A DNA stretch of 64,000 bases, from NCBI GenBank assembly GCA_013400115.1, contig VXBP01004577.1, positions 1,054,001 through 1,118,000 on the forward strand. Reading direction: 5' to 3'. The notes below the pieces were generated by a model. That model was not told the origin of the DNA. It saw nothing but the letters and a program-made list of their open reading frames with translations, and did no database searches. Both the position numbers and the translations under genes were made by a program. Within the stretch, counting starts at the first letter, position 1. Every line of letters starts with the position of its first letter. The DNA comes from Rhinopomastus cyanomelas. Taxonomy: Eukaryota; Chordata; Aves; Bucerotiformes; Rhinopomastidae. Positions 48,982-60,060 of the stretch are shown in pieces.

Positions 48982-49338
48982 TTTTAGATGAGCAATGCAG
49001 GCAGGCACACATCTGCTGAGTGGAATCAGAAAATACTATCAGTTACTGCTAATAGCTTCTAACACCCTAATTGCTGTTAAATTCACCAGAACACAGCACA
49101 GAGCCTACAATGTTGATCTCGCTCAGAAAAGAGAGCTCCCTCCTTCACCTGAAATCCTGAATACATCTAGCACACATCCAGGTGATGTCGAGAAAGTACG
49201 AGGAACATCTAGAAAACGCCGATGATGCGATTAGGCCACAGAAGCTTTAACGTGCTTTGTGAGTCCAGTTGAGCTTGAGAGCAGTAGTGACTCCAGAAAA
49301 CTGCCACACGAAGAGCTGCAGGTTTCATACAAATGTGC

Positions 49339-49344
49339 TTTATT
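49339..49344 (-). terminator. Candidate GPR158 poly(A) signal (AATAAA)
   Basis: Plus strand TTTATT at 49339-49344 is AATAAA on the minus strand. I found no other canonical AATAAA on that strand between here and the GPR158 stop codon at 53496. It would give a 3' UTR of about 4.2 kb. It is only a candidate: chance hexamers are common and no transcript data are available. Confidence 0.4.
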
Positions 49345-51627
49345 GCAGAGAAGGTACATTATTTACATGCTGCAACACATTACAACATAAATCTATCAAG
49401 TATTTCATGGTGGATGCTGTTGGTTGCCAGATAACATTGTCAGAAGAACCACGTTATAAAGTGAAGAGACTTACAGCTTTATATACTCTACAGCCTGGAG
49501 GAGCGAACATGTTCAAAGTCAAAGGCAGTGTTTTCTCAGGCCTGCCTGTTGTCCAATGCATGCAAAAGCCTAAGGAGAGCAAATATAAAAGTGGTGTCCA
49601 GTGTCAGGTCTATGATGCCACCAAAGCTGATGAGGTGCGTCCTGATTTATATTTTAAAGCACATAATCTTGCATAAATTATACAAGTCTAATAAGATTGG
49701 TATGAATCTAATTATCTATAAAACATGGCTTAGAAATAAAGGAGAAATGCAGCTTGCACATGCATTTGAAAGGACAGCCTAGCAAATGTTGGTGACCTCG
49801 GTGCTTATTATCTTTGCTCTTAGCAGATCTGCTAGAAAACATCTTAATTCTAGAGTTGCACTTCTCTTGGCTGAATAATGACAATGAAACTCCAGAAAAA
49901 GACAACCAAGCAAGCTAGCCAATATATGCTGGTGGAGAAAAACCCATGAGATACAGAACGTTATTCATGTCTAACTTAGTATGTCTGCATTCAGCAATGT
50001 TTCTAGCAGCATCATAGTGAAATAGAAGAGTTGCGTGAAGTTGGGCCCTTCATTTTTTGAAGTGTGAAATCATTTCAAGTCCAATTGAATCTGTCGCTGA
50101 AGTATCAGTTGCTAAATAAACCGGGGAAAGCTTTCCTGCTTTCTCAAGGAGAGCTCTCCAATTACATCAGTCTTAGGGGATGTCACTACAACAAGCCTAA
50201 AGAACCAAAACAGACATGTTTTGAGAAGAGAAGGAAAGAGTCAGGATGAAATAAAGCTATATCAAACAACATACAAGCCAGTGCCAGCCCAGCTAAATCA
50301 CCCAGTGTTCTTTTGCTTGCCACGAAGCTGGGCTGCTGTACACTGGCCAAGGAAAGGGCTTTGTTTCTAATGAAGTTACCTTTTTAAAAAAAGGAAGGTA
50401 AAAGAAAATGAGCAAGTACTTGTAGATTGACAGTGGTGGCACAGAATCAGTCATGCATGAAGGGCTTGATCCGGCCAGTGACACAAGGGGAAGTGGTACA
50501 GTGCAGACACTTGGATGATGTGGACCCCTTTGCCTGTGGTGCACATGGCTCCTGCAGAGTAGGGCAGGGGCAGTGTGTCCTAGCTTGGCCCCGAGGTAAA
50601 AGAGGGAGGGCAAGATAAGTGAGGGCACCAGGGCTGGTGCCTGCTCCACGTGACCATTTGTCTCCAGAAGAGAGTTAGTACATACAAGTATCTCCTTTCA
50701 TGATTCGTCCATGGGTGTCCACTACTAACCTCAGTGCCTGGCTCCTGATAGCGAGTCAGGGCTTCCCATCACAGGCTGCTCCCCGCTCGTGGCATTCACA
50801 TGAACCACTGCTGAGATGGGCTACAGAACATCCCTTTAGGGGCAGGAGAGATGCAAGGTGCTCACCATACTCAGCAGGTGTGAAGTTGGCAATGTTTCTG
50901 CAAGCAGGGGCAGTGTGCTCCTGGAGGACTCCCAGGAAGCAGCGCTCCCAAGATGGACTTCTTCCCATGCAGGTGAATTTAGAGTTACTTTCACTCTGAA
51001 GAGCTGATCAAATCCCACTGAAATGGGTCAAAAAATTACTGACAAATCCCATCTGTGTCTGGGAAGGGAGAATCGGCACACCAATCTCAGATCTTTTCCT
51101 CACTAAGCAGAGAGCTGGACTTCGGCTGCATGTAGGATGCCACTAGCACTGTGTGTGTGAGGCACCCAGACTTATGATACCTGGCTTCCCTTTCACAGAT
51201 GAACGTGGGTCCCAGCCAGAGCACAGGTGTTGAAGGCAAGGACCCGACCTCCCAAGTCACTATGTCCCCATAACGGAACTGAGCACCAACCAGGCTGATC
51301 AGGTTGGCTTTGGCAGTTCAGCTCCTTTAATCTGGAGCTCATGAGCAGAATTTAGAAGTGAGGCCAATGCATGTAGACAGCACTGAGTCCTGAGCTGCCT
51401 CGTCCCCAGCTGGCTCAGGTGTCAGCATGTTCCAGATTTGGGCTTAGCAGAGGCAGTAGGAAGATCAGATCCTTCTTGATCTGTCAGTGTAGACACGCCC
51501 ATAGACTCCTGTCCTTTCTAAAGGACCAAAAAGTCCTCCTCAAGATCAACTTGTCTAAGTCTCTCTGCTGACTGTATTTTATCTCAAGCCACTTTTCCTA
51601 TGATGCCACAAAAATCAGTTTATACAT

Positions 51628-51717
51628 GTATGTGCATGTGTGCATTAGATAGGACACTTTATATTAAACATATATAAATATCTATTTTTATATATATATA
51701 TTATACATATATATTAA
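51628..51717. repeat. AT-rich low-complexity tract
   Basis: A GTGCATGTGTGCATT stretch followed by TATATAAATATC and (TA)n-rich sequence. Confidence 0.8.
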
Positions 51718-53269
51718 ACAAAACATTCTATTCCATCATCTTTTCATGCTGTTTCACCGAACCCCATCACTTCTCTCAAACTGCACGAGTTCTTTAGGAC
51801 TGAGCTGTCTTTGTTTTGGAGTGCTTTGTGTGTAGTCAATTCCAGCAAACAGCACTTCACCGACACTGCACTTGATGGCTGAGGGACTGTGATCATTATT
51901 ATTAGTGACACTCCTCAGAGTCTTTACAACACATCCTCAGACCTTGATGGTGAACCCTCACTGAGACCCCTAGTTGTGCATGGGCCACCTGTGAATCAAG
52001 CTCACGTGCAAGATGAGGGCCGTAGCTGTTACTGGAGACAAGCACTGTACTGAGCGCTGACTTTTACTGCAAACGCACGGGTGAATGAATGAATTTAAAA
52101 GAAAATCAAAGCATTTTGGAGAGTGGGAAAGAGAGGCCGTCCTCTCCATTCCCACTGTCTTTTACAGTTGCATGTACAGGGGAAAAGAAACGCTCCAGAC
52201 CTCTCTCCCAAGTCAAAAGGCCAATTGATGGACATTTGCCAACCGGGACAGACAGTGAGCCACTGCTCTATTTCAACTAGCCTAGTGGCTTTCCTGGAGC
52301 TAGTAAAACACAGAATGTCTGGGGTACACTTGTTGTCTTTCCTGCTTGTCTTATTTAGCAGGGTATGCTCAGTACGAATAAGACCATCACCATCAATGGT
52401 TAAAGAAAGCATTCTGGCTGGTTAGATGACGGCTTCCAATGGGCAACAAATAGCAGGTAAGCTGTCCTACGACTTACCCGAACGCGCAGCTCAGGTGACT
52501 GAACTTCCACTGTTAACGAAGTCTGTGAGCATCAGCGAGGAAATGTGTAACAAGTGACTCACCGCGTATAAAACCCCTGAATAATACAAACTATAAGTTT
52601 AAACAACGGAGAGTGAACAAAAAATTCAGTATGTAAATCACAGAAATGGGAAAAAAAAACACACCCCCCCCCTCCAAAGGCCTTTCCTGATACAAATTAC
52701 AGCTTCCACAGCCAGTGAAAGACTACTGCAATTCCAAACATCAAGTCTCCAGCAGGTCTTTTAACTTGCAGCTAGAAGAACGCATCTTGGGCTGGCATAA
52801 ACGTGCTGCGGCGTCACCTCCTACCAAAGGTATTTGCAACGACGCCACGGTCCGGAATGCTTTCGTAGGAGACACAACAACGCACCGAGACACACAGCAA
52901 CAAGAAAATGAGAGCAGTCGTTGTATAAAATGTGTTTTGGGATGCATTGGGTTAGCAGTGCTGTCTGGATTAGGTACAGAGCATGAGAAGTCGCCACTTT
53001 AACAAGCCGCTCACTGGTAGCCCTCTTTGCCACCAGGACACTTCCTGTGCCCTACTTCTGTTGGATCTTTAAAGACCCAAGGGCAAGTTAAAGCCGATTA
53101 CGGCGTTCGGAAATAGACCAGGGACAATCTACACTGAGCGTTTGCTGCCGCCGCGTTGTTTTCCTTTCAGTGACTTTGCAAGGGCAGGCTTCTTTCCTCG
53201 ACACAGTAAAATTCTCGGAGCAGGGACCACATCCCCGGCACTGCTAATCACATTGTTGGCACCTTACAA

Positions 53270-53313
53270 GTAAATAAATAAATAAACAAGCAAACAGACC
53301 AATAAATAAATAG
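53270..53313 (-). promoter_or_regulatory. AU-rich element in the GPR158 3' UTR
   Basis: On the minus (transcript) strand this reads as two clusters of overlapping ATTTA pentamers: TTTATTTATTTATTTAC and CTATTTATTTATT. Several UUAUUUAUU nonamers are therefore present about 180-230 nt after the stop codon. Such class II elements bind HuR/ELAV or TTP-family proteins in general. The tract can equally be described as a simple (AAAT)n repeat. Confidence 0.5.
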
Positions 53314-53495
53314 ATGAACAAACAATGACATTAACGAGAATTTACTTTGCTTAACTCCTACTTAATTGTGGTGCTGATTCCCTTGACTTAAGTGATGCTC
53401 CTTAGGGATTTTCAGATCCTTTTGGCCTAAGTTCCCTCTGTCCTTCCTGATGTCTTTCTTCCCAGCGTTGCGACTCTCCACAGTCCAAAAGCCTC

Positions 53496-54959
53496 TTATT
53501 TTCGAGGTGTTGCTGTTTTATTTGCACTTATAGCAGAGGTGTTCGATAAAGCTACACTTTTTTCTGCATTTGGTAAATCTGGTGCATCAAACTCCCAAGG
53601 GCAGACTTCAGCCCGAGAGGCTAAAGGTTGCTGTGAGTAACCGCTTGGCTTATGGGAGTCAGATGACAGCGCATTTCCCTCAGGAGAGGCATTTCTTTTC
53701 TGTTCTGCCAATTTATGGAGGTTTTCCTTTTCTGCTGCTTTCTGGGGTAACTCCTCCCGCTCCCCCGCACACGTGAGGGGTGCGTATCTATTAATATTCT
53801 CACACTTCAGCCCAGGGGAGATCTGAGACTTAGAATTTGTCTGTTTTCTCTCGTTTTCAAAGACTGGCTGCTCTTGTGTCTCCCGAGTGACTGCTTCCAC
53901 CTTCTCTGAGCTCTTTTGATTTGACTGTTGGGACCCCTCAGGTGTCTTCGGCTTTTGATGAGTCTTCCCCTTTGGCTGGGAAGGGTGGTTTTTCTCTGGC
54001 TCTGAGGAAGCAATAGACACATGTTTTTGACCTTTAGAGTCAGAAGGCACAGGACCAGGAATTTGGTCATATATCTCCCAAGGACAAACTTCTCCTATGT
54101 CAAAATTGTCCTTGTGTAGAGACTTACCTGGACCTGTGTCTGGATTTGTAGGCGTTTGACTAACCCTTTGCTGTTTCATAATTCCAGATTTATGGGTTTT
54201 CTTTGTTTCCTCAGAGTGGGTAGAGTTCTTACGGTGGGAATCCTTATGCTCCCCTTTATCAGTGGTGGTGGTGGTGGTGTGCTTTTTGCTGGGCTCCTTA
54301 CCCTTCTGCTGAGATTTATTAGCTTTGGAGCTTTCCTCCAGACTTTGTGTTTTACCTGTTAGTCCCAGAGTCTTTTCCTTGGCACTGGCAATAACACTGA
54401 GGGATTTCTGCAGCACAGATGTTCTGGGGTGCAGAGGCTTCTTATCGGCACTTAAGTTATGTGCACTTACGGATTTGCACACCAAAGGGACCGATTCCGT
54501 GGAAACAGCTTCAACGCTCTCCGGAGCATTTTTCATTAGTTTGTTACCGTTCAAGGAGTCCAGAACGGAATTCTCAGCAGCTATAACTTCTGTACTTTCA
54601 GTAGCCAAGCTCGCCGGCTCTTCTGTTTGATCCCTAACGTGGTCATACGTGCTGTGGGACTTTTTTAAGGAAAAGACTCTGTTTTTCAAAGTCTCTTCTT
54701 TTGGCTTTGGAGAACTCACTGAATCCTGTGGGTTTTTCTTCAGAGTGGCCACGTTCTTCACAGCACTGTGCTCCATCAGGTCCTTCTCGTCCCTGGAGCA
54801 CTGCCGGGTGACCGTTTCAGGGATTTCTGTAATACGTCGCATTATCGAGCGCCCCAAGCCCTTCTTAGAGCACCTTTTCTTCTGGAGGTGTGGATTGTTA
54901 GCAATCATCTTTTTCCTTTTGTAGATCTCGAGCTGGGCATACAGCTTCTTCAACTCGTC
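53496..54959 (-). CDS. GPR158: GPR158 terminal coding exon (intracellular C-terminal tail)
   Basis: Encodes 487 residues plus stop of GPR158, the class C orphan receptor described as a metabotropic glycine receptor (mGlyR) that holds RGS7-Gbeta5 at the neuronal membrane. The exon follows a 3' splice site (TTTGCAG, AG at 54961-54960) in phase 0. It begins DELKKLYAQLEIYKRKKM, the start of the cytoplasmic coiled coil that follows the 7TM domain and belongs to the RGS7-contacting region. A basic segment with KKRCSKKGLGRSIMRRITEI follows, then ENRVFSLKKSHSTYDHVRD-type conserved blocks (with LKNRVFSLKKSHSTYDHVR around residues 90-110), ESVPLVCKSVSAHNL and LQKSLSVIASAKEKTLGL. VCPWE motifs occur twice: in FDIGEVCPWEIYD and near the end in SRAEVCPWEF; these motifs are linked to G-alpha-o recruitment. 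The position where I recall a third motif in mammals reads KVEAVTRE. A poly-Thr run HTTTTTT is encoded by a (GTG)n tract at about 54258-54276. The frame ends PRK-stop. The open frame continues 21 codons upstream of the exon, but this is intronic. Confidence 0.97.
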   Translation of the reverse strand, partial: DELKKLYAQLEIYKRKKMIANNPHLQKKRCSKKGLGRSIMRRITEIPETVTRQCSRDEKDLMEHSAVKNVATLKKNPQDSVSSPKPKEETLKNRVFSLKKSHSTYDHVRDQTEEPASLATESTEVIAAENSVLDSLNGNKLMKNAPESVEAVSTESVPLVCKSVSAHNLSADKKPLHPRTSVLQKSLSVIASAKEKTLGLTGKTQSLEESSKANKSQQKGKEPSKKHTTTTTTDKGEHKDSHRKNSTHSEETKKTHKSGIMKQQRVSQTPTNPDTGPGKSLHKDNFDIGEVCPWEIYDQIPGPVPSDSKGQKHVSIASSEPEKNHPSQPKGKTHQKPKTPEGSQQSNQKSSEKVEAVTRETQEQPVFENERKQTNSKSQISPGLKCENINRYAPLTCAGEREELPQKAAEKENLHKLAEQKRNASPEGNALSSDSHKPSGYSQQPLASRAEVCPWEFDAPDLPNAEKSVALSNTSAISANKTATPRK

Positions 54960-55669
54960 CTGCAAAGCAAAGGAAAGGCAAACTAGCACATTCAGAACGA
55001 GCCCAGCCAGACAAACACCCACCCCACTGCTCCAACAATGGAATGAAGCTTACTTAACTTCCTTTGCTAATTTGGGAATATGCAATTTCCCATCACATTG
55101 AATCCCATTTTTGGTTTTCAATGTGAAAACAAACTCGTGCACAAACACGTTGGCTTCCACAGCCGTGTACGCACCACTCACGTACATTTCACAGTCGTGT
55201 GGTGCGGGCTTTCCTGCTGAGCTCTACAGCTACGCTTTATTCTGGGAACATAAGTGCTTTTAGCACGTGAGACAGAAAGAAAGTGGTTTTTTATGTTTTT
55301 CATGTCTTTTAAAGTGTTCTGTCGTTACGCGTAGCTACGTACGCGTTGCAGGCACATAACGAATCGCGCCGGCACCGTACCCTGCGTGCACTTCTAATAA
55401 CAATTTGAAGAGCCTACGTAAACTGATAAATAAACAGATCTTGCAGTGGATGATTCCTTCTCTTTAGCATCAAGTGTGACTTCTACCACAACTAGGAATG
55501 CAGCTTCTTTTCACAGAAGTGAGTATTTCCCCTAAGATTTCACTTGATCAGACAGCACAGTCACGGAGAGCGCTAAGCTGGCCTGTTTCAGCCATCATGA
55601 GTGTACCAGCAGGGAAAAGTGTTGCTCTTGAGAAGAAATGCTGTTTAAACCAGTCATATATATATGTAC
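54960..55669 (-). other. GPR158: GPR158 intron (710 bp, GT-AG, phase 0)
   Basis: On the minus strand it begins GTACATATAT after the CGG codon of ...DPEDIR and ends TTTGCAG. It includes a CpG-rich patch at 55323-55390 (ACGCGTAGCTACGTACGCGT) with overlapping palindromic words. No repeat family is recognised. Confidence 0.9.
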
Positions 55670-55816
55670 CCGAATGTCTTCAGGATCCAAACTGTGCTCA
55701 CTCCATGCTGAATTGATACTGCTGTTCAGATAGGATCCAGACCGGCCCATATCAAGCTCATCTTCATAAGCTTCAGTAGCTATATCATCTCTTGGGTTAT
55801 TGCTTGAATGTGAAAA
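55670..55816 (-). CDS. GPR158: GPR158 exon, 49 codons (juxtamembrane cytoplasmic segment)
   Basis: An exon of 147 nt in phase 0 at both ends, encoding FSHSSNNPRDDIATEAYEDE, LDMGRSGSYLNSSINSAWSE and HSLDPEDIR. This directly follows the end of TM7 (LLLIPK|F) and leads into the DELKKLYAQ coiled coil of the terminal exon. The upstream acceptor is CTCTTTTTGCAG; the donor is CGG followed by GTACAT. The acidic and Ser-rich stretch is essentially the sequence I know from mammalian GPR158, so constraint is strong. The segment belongs to the membrane-proximal cytoplasmic region that packs near RGS7-Gbeta5. Confidence 0.97.
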
Positions 55817-58080
55817 CTGCAAAAAGAGTTCATAAAAACATGCGTTGCCATCAGTGCAGAAGATGACTTCAGCACCAGTGTACGAGTTTACACCAACAGC
55901 TTTTACAGCACAATTTTCCTTCGATGCATTTCCTGTAACTTTCTGACCTCAGAAATGCTCGCAATAGGCACCGTCGGCATAAGCAACATCATACAGAGGA
56001 TAACAGACTGCTGTTAGTGCCAGCTTGACCTGACACAGACCTGATACATCTCCACCCTGATGCTTACTTGAAACTTCTATAAATTGCATTTAAATTAAGC
56101 TAGTGTGGAAATAGTCTTTCAGCCAGGATTTCCAATTTGGCTACTAAAATCATGACATTGTACATTCTGTTCCGTGTCATTGAGTAATCCTGCAGAAAGT
56201 GACTCTCCTGCTCTAGATCCTAACCCTGAAAAGGGAGAGATCAGATGGCGTCCTGGTTTTGCTGGCCAGCTTTGCCGGCCATTGGCAGTTCAGAGTCAGC
56301 CAGGGCAGCTGGCCCAAGCGGGCTCGAGGTGTATCCCTCACCACGAGCGTCACGCTCAGCATATACGGGGGAGTCTGATGAAGAGAGGGGTGCTTCTTGC
56401 TCGGGTTCCATCTGATCCTGCTCCCCTTCTGTCCCCTGAGGACTGCTTTCCCGCTTTGATGTGATGACTGTACAATTGCTGAGGGCCTGACAATAACTTT
56501 ATGCTGGTATTAGTTTGGCTGTTTCCTTAAATCTGATTTCATGTTAACCCACAGGTCTTCTCTCTGTTCTGACCCCCTTCTTGCCCAGGGGTGACAGAGC
56601 TGCTACTACAGTGCAGCCCTGGATACAGGCTAAGTGTGACTGGTGGCAAAACAAAGGAAGCAAATGGAAAAAAAGGAGACAAGTTAATCTCTCTTTTCAA
56701 AGTTTTAGCAAATGCTCTGATCAACAGTTAGAGAGACGTCGTCAGTAATTTATTTATTCATACTGACTCCTCGTCTGTAGTCACTAACGTCTGCACAGTC
56801 ATCTGGCCTCAGAACTTTATGAATGGAACTAAATCTTGTGCATTTCCTATTAATTGCCTGAATATTTTGTTGCTCTGGAAGAAAATTCTGTGCAGTGTCA
56901 CACAGATAACGAGGTATAAATGAAGATGCTGATCAGCAGCTGTGTGTCAGCTTCGGAGAGGTCAACAAATTTTCTAGATAGGTCCAGAATGACATTTTTT
57001 GAAGATGTGTGATGCAGAATATGAATATGAAATTGAAAATAACAATATTATTGCTAGAGGCCAGAAAGGTAACTAAAAAGAACATTATTCACTATGAAGG
57101 CTGCATCAGTGTTTCCCCTTGTTTAACGTGTGTCTGGCTGCCAGTTGCCAGCACGCTCTATTCTGACACACAGGCAAGAGACAGGACTAGCAGCCTGAAA
57201 GTTTTATCAGCCTGAGCCACCGAGTTCCCTTCCAGTAAAATGTGGCTGTCATTTTACTGCTCTCTTTGCCTCTTCACTTCCTGATTAATCACACTGATCA
57301 TTTTAAAAGCCATTATAAAATCAGTCACTTTGCTAGGAGACTGAGAGGAAAGTTCCATTCAAATCCCGTGGATCAGTGCTAGAGACAGTGGACCTGCCTG
57401 TGGTTCTCCTGCCCCTGGTGAGACCAACATATTGTCCTTTCACACGCAGAGCCTGATGCGAGTGTGCTGTACTGCTTTGGCTTCTGGCTCTTCCCTGCCT
57501 CCTGCCATCCTCCATCTTCTCATGTCCCACACAGAGTCGTCTTCTTACCCAGCACCAGTCCTGGCTGAGTATAATGGCCCATGACTGCACAACTGTCTGT
57601 CCCAGGATCTGACTCGCTAAGGGCTCTCCTTTTCCAGTCTTAACATTCTCCTGGTTCCTTACTTCTCTCCCTAATGGCTAGGTCGAGCTCTTCATTCCAG
57701 TTGTATTTAACAGTTCACCCTAACCTTTCTATCCCCTCGCCTAAACTCTTCGCCTGAGGTCATGTATCTCCAGCAGCGTATGGTCGCCCAAATACCTGCA
57801 ATAAGCACTGTTAGACAGGATTCTTTCTTTCTTGTATTAATCACTCAGGAAAATGTTGAAGTATTTTAATCCTCTGTGATCCTGAAATGCCACAGACAGA
57901 ACGTTTAGAAACGTGCACGTTTTCGAAATCAAAGTCACACAGCTTTCAGGCAGCACCGGCAGGTTTTCTATTGGCCTCTTCTCTCGGTTGCTCGCTAATT
58001 TCATGCAGCACTACTTCTGCGTGACAACATGCATCTTCCTCTGTCTTGGCAAAAGAAAAAGAGACAGGAGACTCAAGTAC
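55817..58080 (-). other. GPR158: GPR158 intron (2264 bp, GT-AG, phase 0)
   Basis: Begins GTACTTGAG and ends TTTTTGCAG on the minus strand. No CR1 copy is seen in it. No exon-like frame or RNA gene is recognised. Confidence 0.88.
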
Positions 58081-58186
58081 CTTAGGAATCAAAAGTAGCC
58101 CAACAGTGACTGTCACAGTCAAGTGTGTATGTGCGAAGAACAGCATCAGCATCCAGTCAGACTGAAGTCTTGAAGCAAGAATGAAT
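58081..58186 (-). CDS. GPR158: GPR158 exon encoding TM7
   Basis: An exon of 106 nt starting with the third base of a split Arg codon and ending in phase 0. It encodes FILASRLQSDWMLMLFFAHT and HLTVTVTVGLLLIPK, that is the TM6 end, extracellular loop 3 (SRLQSDW) and TM7. The acceptor is CTGTTTTCAG and the donor is AAG followed by GTACTT. The sequence continues as FSHSSNN in the next exon, matching known GPR158 order. Single residue differences from the mammalian sequence as I remember it (F for Y in MLMLFF, V for I in TVTVG) are conservative. Confidence 0.97.
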
Positions 58187-59100
58187 CTGAAAACAGAATT
58201 CAAGGTTGCAATTCACTGCCTTTTCTCCAGTGTGTTGGAGTTAACATTTTAAATATTCCTTTCACTGGCCACATTCACTGAAAGGATGATTTTGTTCTGT
58301 ACAGCTTTCATCCCTGATAAAACCCCATTTTCAGAACAACTCAGGAAAACACCACAACCAACACACCAAGCCAAAACCAAATGGAGAAAGAAAGAACAGA
58401 CCTTAAAGGAGCTAAGTTTCTCCATCATTCTCCCTCTGTGTAGCTGCTCTTTTGGCCTGAGCCGAGTTATGGCAGTCTACATCCATTAAGGATCTGAGTG
58501 GATGATTTTAGGTTAAGCAAGCACATGTGCTGGGGGAAATTGCAGCGCTCTTCAGAAACACAGGATGTCCAAAGTGCAGCTGATAAGCAATCGAAGAGAC
58601 AACTCAACTGAAATGCATTTTCGTGGGGAGCAGAGAAACAGTCTCAGTACTGCTGCTCAGTACTGCAGGGAAATGAGTGCCTGAGCCTCCCAAATAATTC
58701 CTCGTTGAGCTTTCCAAAAAAGTGGTAGAACAAGGGCTGCAGTTCAATCTGGCTGGACCACGCTCGGCCTGTCTGCTGTGGGGAGCTCCCAAAGACAGAA
58801 ATGGTAGGCACTGTGACAGACGAATGGATGCACCATGGGCTTGTGATTTGCAGGTTTACAAAAACCATTCGGACAGAGATGATGTTTGCAGCTTCTCCAA
58901 GTCCACAGATGCACGTTTTGCAGAAGCTGTTGTTAACAGAAAGAGTCTGGCACGTAACACCAGCTCAGATGCCGTAATACAGCCATCATTTCGTGTTTAG
59001 TGCTCCCTACATGAAATGTTGCTGGTGAGGTGTGCAGGGATGTGAGAAACTCAGGCCTGAGCTTTGGCTGACTGAACACATGAGGACTATTAAAGACAAC

Positions 59101-59199
59101 ACAGAATCACATCATCATTAAGGCTGGAAAGGAGCTTTAACATCACCAAGTCCAACCTTTAATGCAATCACTTGACCATGTCCCATGAGACATGCCTCC
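59101..59199 (-). mobile_element. Old CR1 LINE 3' end (about 99 bp) in a GPR158 intron
   Basis: Plus strand ACAGAATCACATCATCATTAAGGCTGG, then AACATCACCAAGTCCAACC. Same orientation as GPR158. It resembles the older subfamily at 36707. Confidence 0.82.
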
Positions 59200-60060
59200 T
59201 CTTGTGACATGACTGACTGGTGGCTATAACAGACAATGGCAAAAAGCAAATGGAAGTTGCAGACAGTGCTGTGAGGGATTTCGTGGATGATTAATGGGGA
59301 GTCCTCTGAAAGATGGCTATGCTTCACGGGCAACTTTTAGGGAGCACTGTGGGCATTTGGGGGACTAGCACTTACAAGGTCAGCAGTACTGCTGCAACCA
59401 CATCCACAGCACATGCTGTTAAGGCTGTGGTTGCCTAACTAATGACATCAGAAGTACAAAATTTGAGTACAGATGTAGAAGACTTTGGACCAACAGGATA
59501 AAGGTAGGTTCTCTGGGAGAAGAGAAGTACAGAGCCACTCAGGGGCTAAAGTAGGTGGGAGAAGAACAAGCATGATAGAAAAGGGGGGGATAAAAGGAGC
59601 TAGCAACATACAAGCAAGTTGTCACTGACTGAGCCCTGCACTTAATCAACTGCACTGTCTCCTGTTTTCTCATTAACTCTGTCTCCTAATATCTGCATCA
59701 TCATGCTGGACGTGTATGTATGTGTGATTCATGAGCAAACTTCAGGCTGGACTAGCCAGCACATGGGAGACCTGTGCCTGCAAAGACCCAAGGTCTCAGC
59801 CCATGACTAGGAATGGGACCCCAAACTCAAAGAGGGACAATAGTTTGACTTAAGGACTGTGGCTGTAAGTGAATATGGCGAGTGCTGTGAACCTACGTGG
59901 GGTGCTGTGCGTCATTAGTGACCGTGGTCAGCTGCAGAGGAGTCACAGGACCAGGCTGTAAGTATAGGATCTGTGCTGCTTGATATGGCTGCACCTCAGG
60001 GTCTGTGTTCTAATAATTTAAAAGCTTGAAATGCAGAGCTCATCATAAACTCTGGAAGAA

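Larger units (their letters stand above)
49320..53495 (-). other. GPR158: Probable GPR158 3' UTR (and possibly downstream sequence)
   Basis: The 4.2 kb after the GPR158 stop codon contains no CR1 copy, unlike the region below 49 kb, and has only one canonical poly(A) hexamer on the minus strand, at its far end. It includes AT-rich tracts (51628-51717, with (TA)n), an A9 and a C9 run (52651-52672), and an AU-rich element near the stop. Extent is inferred; a shorter UTR using a variant signal is possible. Open frames in it (135 codons at 49269-49676 plus; 105 at 52095-52412 minus) show no domain. Confidence 0.5.

Noticed and set aside
1..49000. MYO3A 5' exons on the minus strand
   Set aside because: Expected by synteny with human, but no kinase-domain motif was found in any visible frame; the gene probably starts beyond the window.
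49269..49676. 135-codon plus frame next to the poly(A) candidate
   Set aside because: Antisense to the proposed 3' UTR, no recognisable domain, no splice sites considered convincing.
54960..55022. Upstream Met start giving a 508-residue single-exon protein
   Set aside because: The first 21 codons (starting MGVCLAG) lie before a clear 3' splice site, and the frame joins in phase 0 to the exon at 55670-55816. They are intron sequence.
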